Shown here: positions 59,296-64,000 of the stretch, in pieces
Numbering within the stretch: the first letter of the stretch is position 1
Layout of the letters: each line of letters begins with the position of its first letter
Assembly: GCF_047511655.1 (NCBI RefSeq)
Contig: NC_133397.1
Coordinates: 17,137,501 to 17,201,500 of the forward strand
Reading direction: 5' to 3'
Length of the DNA: 64,000 bases
Origin: Castor canadensis
Taxonomy: Eukaryota; Chordata; Mammalia; Rodentia; Castoridae
Notes under the pieces: model-generated
What the model saw: the letters and a program-made list of their open reading frames with translations, nothing else
What the model was told of the DNA's origin: nothing
The model's database searches: none
Position numbers and translations under genes: made by a program

Positions 59296-59889
59296 CTTTA
59301 AGTCCCAAATTAACCTTTTCTTTCTTTTGAAAAAAAAATTCAGATTAGACGGCCTGATAGTCTGAATTTATTTTTAAGGTAAGTAAAGGACATTAATTGT
59401 CATAGTTTAACCCCTAAGAATTTACAATATAAAGACTGTGGTAACTAAGATACCATTCCCTGATACCAACAACCCATCATCTATGCCAGGCCCTGTGCTG
59501 GGGCTGGGGAGACAGAGAGGAATGAAATTATTTCTGCATTTTGAGCTGCTCATGCTGACATAAAATCATCAGAATGAAACTTATAATAATGGTAGTTTCC
59601 AAGGTCCAGACTCTGTTTGAAAATGTTGAATGAAAAAAACAAAAGAGAGAGAGAGAGAAAATTTTATTTCCATACTTAATTCCATGAAAATGATGAATAG
59701 GCAAATAAGAACGGTTGTCATCCAAAGCTGTTGTGATTTGGGAGTTGGCTACCCTCTTCCCAGCCTCAGACAGCTGTTACCTCACAGCCGTGAGGCCACC
59801 CAGAGCCATTACAGGAACTGCTTAAGCACGACTTGTGTGTGACAGTTGCTGAATGATTTTTCCCCTTTAGGTCATCATGCCAACTTGTT
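59296..59889. other. Intergenic, nothing recognised
   Basis: AT-rich at first; a weak L2/MIR-like phrase (ATGCCAGGCCCTGTGCTGGG) lies at about 59482. Confidence 0.4.
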
Positions 59890-59906
59890 AAGAATTAGTG
59901 CTCTTA

Positions 59907-60365
59907 CACAAGGGAGGGGTAAGGATAGGTAAGACACCTAAAAAATTAGCTAGCATTTGTTGCCCTTAACGCAGAGAAGCTAAAGCAGATACCTTAAAAG
60001 CAACTGAGGCCAATAGGAAAAGGGGACCAGGAACTAGAGAAAAGGTTAGATCAAAAAGAATTAACCTAGAAGGTAACACACACGCACAGGAAATCAATGT
60101 GAGTCAACTCCCTGTATAGCTATCCTTATCTCAACCAGCAAAAACCCTTGTTCCTTCCTATTATTGCTTATACTCTCTCTTCAACAAAATTAGAAATAAG
60201 GGCAAAATAGTTTCTGATGGATATTGAGGGGGTCGGAGGAAGAGGGAGGGGGCGGAGTAGGGGTAAGGGAGGGGGTGGAGGCAGGGGGGGAGAAATGACC
60301 CAAGCCTTGTATGCACATATGAATAATAAAACAATAAAAAAAAGAGAAATACACTAAAAAAAAAA
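59907..60365 (+). mobile_element. L1 3' UTR insertion with perfect 17-bp target-site duplication
   Basis: The 459-bp body is the sense counterpart of the 3' UTR at 13335-13780. It has TTTGTTGCCCTTAACGCAGA, AGGCCAATAGGAAAAGGGGA, a G-rich tract at 60225-60292, and the end AAGCCTTGTATGCACATATG AATAATAAAA plus A-rich tail. AAGAATTAGTGCTCTTA flanks it at 59890-59906 and 60366-60382. It lacks ORF2, so it is dead. Confidence 0.95.
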
Positions 60366-60617
60366 AAGAATTAGTGCTCTTAAAATAGTAGTTTATATTT
60401 CTTTCCTACTCAAAAGTTTCTAACACCTCTTCTGACTCCCCAGTGCCTCCTGGATGAAGTTCAACTGCTCTTCTTCTATCACTCCCTAGAAAACTTTTCC
60501 CTGTGTCCCAGGTGGTCTATTCCCAGGACCCCAAATTCAGGAGACCTTTCAAATAGTTGGGGTCTCCAAGGGTCTCCTTGACATGGCTCTTACTGGAATG
60601 TCTCCCCCTTCTTTCAT

Positions 60618-60836
60618 CCCCCAGCATTGAAGATTGAACTCAGGGTCTCGTACTTGCTGGGCAAGTACTTTACCATTTGAGACATGCCTCCAGCTGCCCT
60701 TTCCCCGACACCCGCCGCTTTTTTTAAAATTTTTAGTTCGTTTTCAGTAGGTTCTCACAGTTTTGCCTCAAATTGAGATCTACTTCCTCAGTACTTGGTT
60801 TCACAGGCATGTGCCACCATGCCTGGCTTTTACTTC
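60618..60836 (-). mobile_element. Composite tRNA-7SL SINE, diverged
   Basis: GATTGAACTCAGGGTCTCGT ACTTGCTGGGC, then CACAGGCATGTGCCACCATG CCTGGC. Confidence 0.8.
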
Positions 60837-63224
60837 CTTGACTAGTCTACATGTTAGTGGCACTGGTGCAGTCTGTGATCAGAAGACTTCCAAATTCTTT
60901 GTGTCCTGTGGGAAGAATCTGTTGTAGGACACATGGGCATAAATGGAAATACAAAGGGGAAATACAAAGGGAGCATCATGGGACACAAATGGAATTTGGA
61001 GGCCAGGAGAGTGGGTTTCTTCTCTTCAGGTGCTTTTAAAACCTATGACAACCTATGGGAAGGAAGGAAGCAGGTGTTTTTCACCCAATAATCAATGAGT
61101 GGGCAGGGGAATGGGTGATTCCTGGCCCGGTGAAGATAGTCTGGGCTGTCATTGGGCAACCTACATATCAGTCCCAAACTTTCTCTACTTCTAGCCTGCC
61201 TCATACATAGGTGCATCTTTTAGGCCTGCTACAGTTTTGTCTCTTCTATAAACTCTTCCCTGAACACCTCAATTTGAAGGGGTCTTCCATTCTTGACCTT
61301 TTATGGGACAATAAAGCCCCAAGTTCCCATGGTGGCCCTTCATTCTGTCACTCAGTCTCACAGAGGTCTCCATGTTTCCATAGCAGGATATTGTAGGAAC
61401 ATGGAAGGCTCAGGCGTGGTGTTCTGAGGGTTTCTGGGAGGCACAGCAGCCCTTTTCATGGTGTGACTTACGGAGCCATAGCTAGGAACGGGAAGCTTCT
61501 TCCTTTATTTCTTCATCAGGATTCCTCCAAATACCAAACAGAATCTATCCAGCCACTTTGGGAGACTGAAGTAACGTTTTTCACTGTTGAGAATAAATTA
61601 ATCCAACTTCTTTTTCTTTTTATGGAAGGCAATAAATTAAAAGGGGAAAAAGAGCCTCTTTGTGACCCGTCTTGGTTCTCTGGGAACGGTGTAACCTGGC
61701 CTGAGTCCCAAAAAGGGGAAGGAAAGTTTTTTCAAACCCAGTTCTCTTCAGTTTTTTAGAAGATTGAATTATGATCCACGTGTGCATTTGTATGTTTATG
61801 TGTGTGCACGTGAATGTGTGTGTGGGGGTGACTGCCGGTGATTGGTATGTGACCCATGTGTGTCCACATGTCTTTCCATGTGCTCTTGTGTTTTCAAGTC
61901 TAAAACAGAGCTAGAGTGGCACAACTGGAACCCTGAGGGACTGTGCAGGCCGGGCCTTCACTGCACAGGGAGGAGGCAGACCCTTGGGGGAAGACATGGG
62001 GGTCAACAGCACCCCAACTCATTCTTATAAAAAGGCAGACACCAGCAGCCTACAGGCGGACCTCCTATTCTCTCTGCTCTCACACTGCTCAGGGTGTGTC
62101 CTGGCAAAGAGGGCTCCTGACACATTTGGCCAGGTGCAGCTGTGGGGAAGGTTCTCAACTAAATTGCTCACTGGACACTGTTGTTGCAGCTCCAGCTGCT
62201 TCTGGAAAGGCCTGCTACCTGGGTGTCTTGGGTACCAAGCCCAGACCACAAAGGAGGTGCATTTTTTTCTGGGGCTGCTTCTTTCCTCCCTGTCTGACCC
62301 TTGCCTTCCCAAGGCAGCCCAGAGGAAACTCCGGTTCCACGCATGTGCAGTGTATCCCAGTATTTTCTCCTGAGAACACCCACCAGTCTGGGTGGGAGGA
62401 CTTTAAATCAGACTTTTACTGCTGATGGTTGGAGTGCAGAGAAGGTGGGTGATTTTCTGAGCCTTGCTGTTGCTGGCACTGCCAGCTCTGTTGGCTCTGG
62501 AGACTCAGACTTCAAATAGGAGAGATGTGTGAGGAGGTTCCTGAGGGCTCAGCTCAGGTTGGGGGACCTGTTGTTTTTGCCACTGCTGGTCCTAGAGTGT
62601 GAAGATGGGCCACCCCAGACTGCAGTCACAGGAGAGGTGCAGAGCCATTTTGAGATATCTCCCAATCCTTTTGGTTCCACAGGTAGCAAATGAGCAAACC
62701 TTCTGGGGCCAGTCACTGTGCTCAGTGCACACACACTTGCGATCCATCTGAGTACCATGATAGACCAGTCAGGCATAGGACAGGCAATCCTGTCTGGGGC
62801 AGAGGAAGTCAGGCTGGTGAGATAAATGCCCAATAGCGGTCAGAGCTGTACCTACTGGCTTGTGACCCTATCTATGTGGACCTTGCTGCCCATTGTGAGA
62901 TAGAGGTGATGGGTGTAACACACACTGAAAGGCTACTAGGTAGGACCTGGTTAGCGGTGGGGACTGAGTAGGGTCTGCAGCAGGATTAGCAGTGTGGCAA
63001 GTGTTGGGAGAGGTGTTTTCTCTGCATGTGGCCATGCTCTGGAGATGGTCTTGCTTCTGGGCCTGCTCCTTCCTCTAGTCCTGCTGTTACTCCTGATTTC
63101 TGGCAGTTGGAAGGCAGAACACATGGAGGACCTAGCACTCAAAACAGGACTCCAAGGAGAGGTGTGTGTTCACAATGAAAAAGCCATAAGCTGATATGGC
63201 TGGCATGCTGGTGTACTCTCAAAA
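60837..63224. other. Intergenic, nothing recognised
   Basis: TG-rich at 61775-61870. Open stretches, the longest 160 codons (61943-62425), overlap others on both strands and show no domain, signal or splice evidence. Confidence 0.4.
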
Positions 63225-63530
63225 TTCACAGATCGAAGCTCCAGTCCCCAATGTGACAGTATTGGGAGGTGGGGCCTTTGGGAAATAATTAGATTTAGAC
63301 AAAGTCATAAGGATGGGGCTCCCATGATAGTTCTAGTGTCCTTATAAGAAGAGAAAGAGACCAGAGCTTGATTGCTCTCTACCATGTGAGACACAGTGAG
63401 ATGAAAGCCAGCAAGGGGGCCCTCACAGCCCAACAGTGCTGGTACCTTGATCTGGGACTTCTAGCCTCCAGAACTGGGAAATAACTTTCATTATTTAAGT
63501 CACCAAGTGTATGGTCTCCAATTCTGAGAT
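63225..63530 (+). mobile_element. MLT1/MST-type (ERVL-MaLR) solo LTR fossil
   Basis: CCCCAATGTGACAGTATTGG GAGGTGGGGCC, TGTCCTTATAAGAAGAGAAA and ACTTCTAGCCTCCAGAACTG are the forward MaLR LTR layout. Old and broken. Confidence 0.78.
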
Positions 63531-64000
63531 GTGTTCTTATAATCCGAATTCCAAGGGAGCCAAGGCTGCGGTAGGAACACAGAGATGGGGAGGAAGCTGG
63601 TGTAGGGAGTCAGAATGCGCTCAGACCTTCGTCTGGCTGTGCCGGCTGCCTTCCTTCCTTTTATCTGGGTTGGGTGGGACAGGTAGCTTCCTCAGACAAC
63701 TTGCCAGGGAGGGCACAGTGATTTCTGGACCAGACGTGCAGTTTAGTGCCCCACCGTGTAATTAAAGTATGAGCAGCATGGGTGGCTGGGCCGTGCTCTG
63801 TGGTAAGGCCGCCCAGGTCTGCCGCCCTCAGTGTTCGTCCCTCCCCTTCTCAGATCTTGTTCTTACAGCTTCATTCCCAGGGAGCTGTGGGGGAGAAAAG
63901 GCTTAGTCTGCTGGGTGCATGGTGGGGTCAGGCCCTCCTTAGAACCTGGGCCTGGGAGCCTTCCCCTAAGTTGAGGCTCAGCCCTCTCCTTCCTAGTCAG
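63531..64000. other. Intergenic to window end, nothing recognised
   Basis: GC-moderate sequence with chance ORFs only. Confidence 0.4.

Noticed and set aside
61943-62425. 160-codon open frame
   Set aside because: Overlaps several other frames on both strands, composition is not protein-like, and no motif or splice site supports it.
62994-63194. Small frame with a leucine-rich, signal-like segment
   Set aside because: Short, isolated and overlapped by another frame. A leucine stretch alone is weak evidence.
1-64000. CRISPR arrays, operons, phage-like or other prokaryotic systems
   Set aside because: No regularly spaced repeats or compact gene clusters. Introns, SINEs, L1s and a CpG island show mammalian nuclear DNA.

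Overview
This is a mammalian nuclear genomic window, most likely from a rodent. My best guess is a beaver (Castor) or close relative, at moderate confidence. The clues are many dimeric SINEs that join a 7SL/B1-like half to an ID/tRNA-like half, young L1 copies that share a 3' end reading AAGCCTTGTATGCACATATG, and the side-by-side placement of SLC7A15 and RHOB, which I recall from mouse chromosome 12. No prokaryotic, organellar or CRISPR features were seen.

Layout. Bases 1-6580 hold the last six coding exons of SLC7A15 (arpAT, an amino acid transporter of the LAT/SLC7 family) on the + strand; its first exons lie upstream of the window. All six exons are recognisable with usable splice sites. 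Two frame-breaking lesions are visible, a 19-bp tandem duplication at 362-399 and a one-base insertion at 3421/3422, so this copy looks like a recently inactivated unitary pseudogene. Bases 7900-35400 are intergenic and repeat-rich: solo LTR fossils (one inserted in another), L1 3' ends, SINEs, MIRs, microsatellites and an RPS17 processed pseudogene at 24120-24549. A CpG island at about 35580-38120 surrounds the intronless RHOB gene (CDS 37109-37699), with CCAAT/TATA-type promoter elements, one short upstream ORF and a long AU-containing 3' UTR ending near 39060. Bases 39060-64000 are again intergenic repeats with no gene I can support.

How the parts work together. RHOB is the only gene here that looks functional: a membrane-anchored Rho GTPase with a short-lived, inducible transcript. 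SLC7A15 would have encoded the light subunit of a heteromeric amino acid exchanger and appears lost. The rest is mainly a record of nested retrotransposition. I found no sign of a new multi-gene system. The items most worth checking are the SLC7A15 lesions, the RHOB upstream ORF and several nested insertions with clear target-site duplications.
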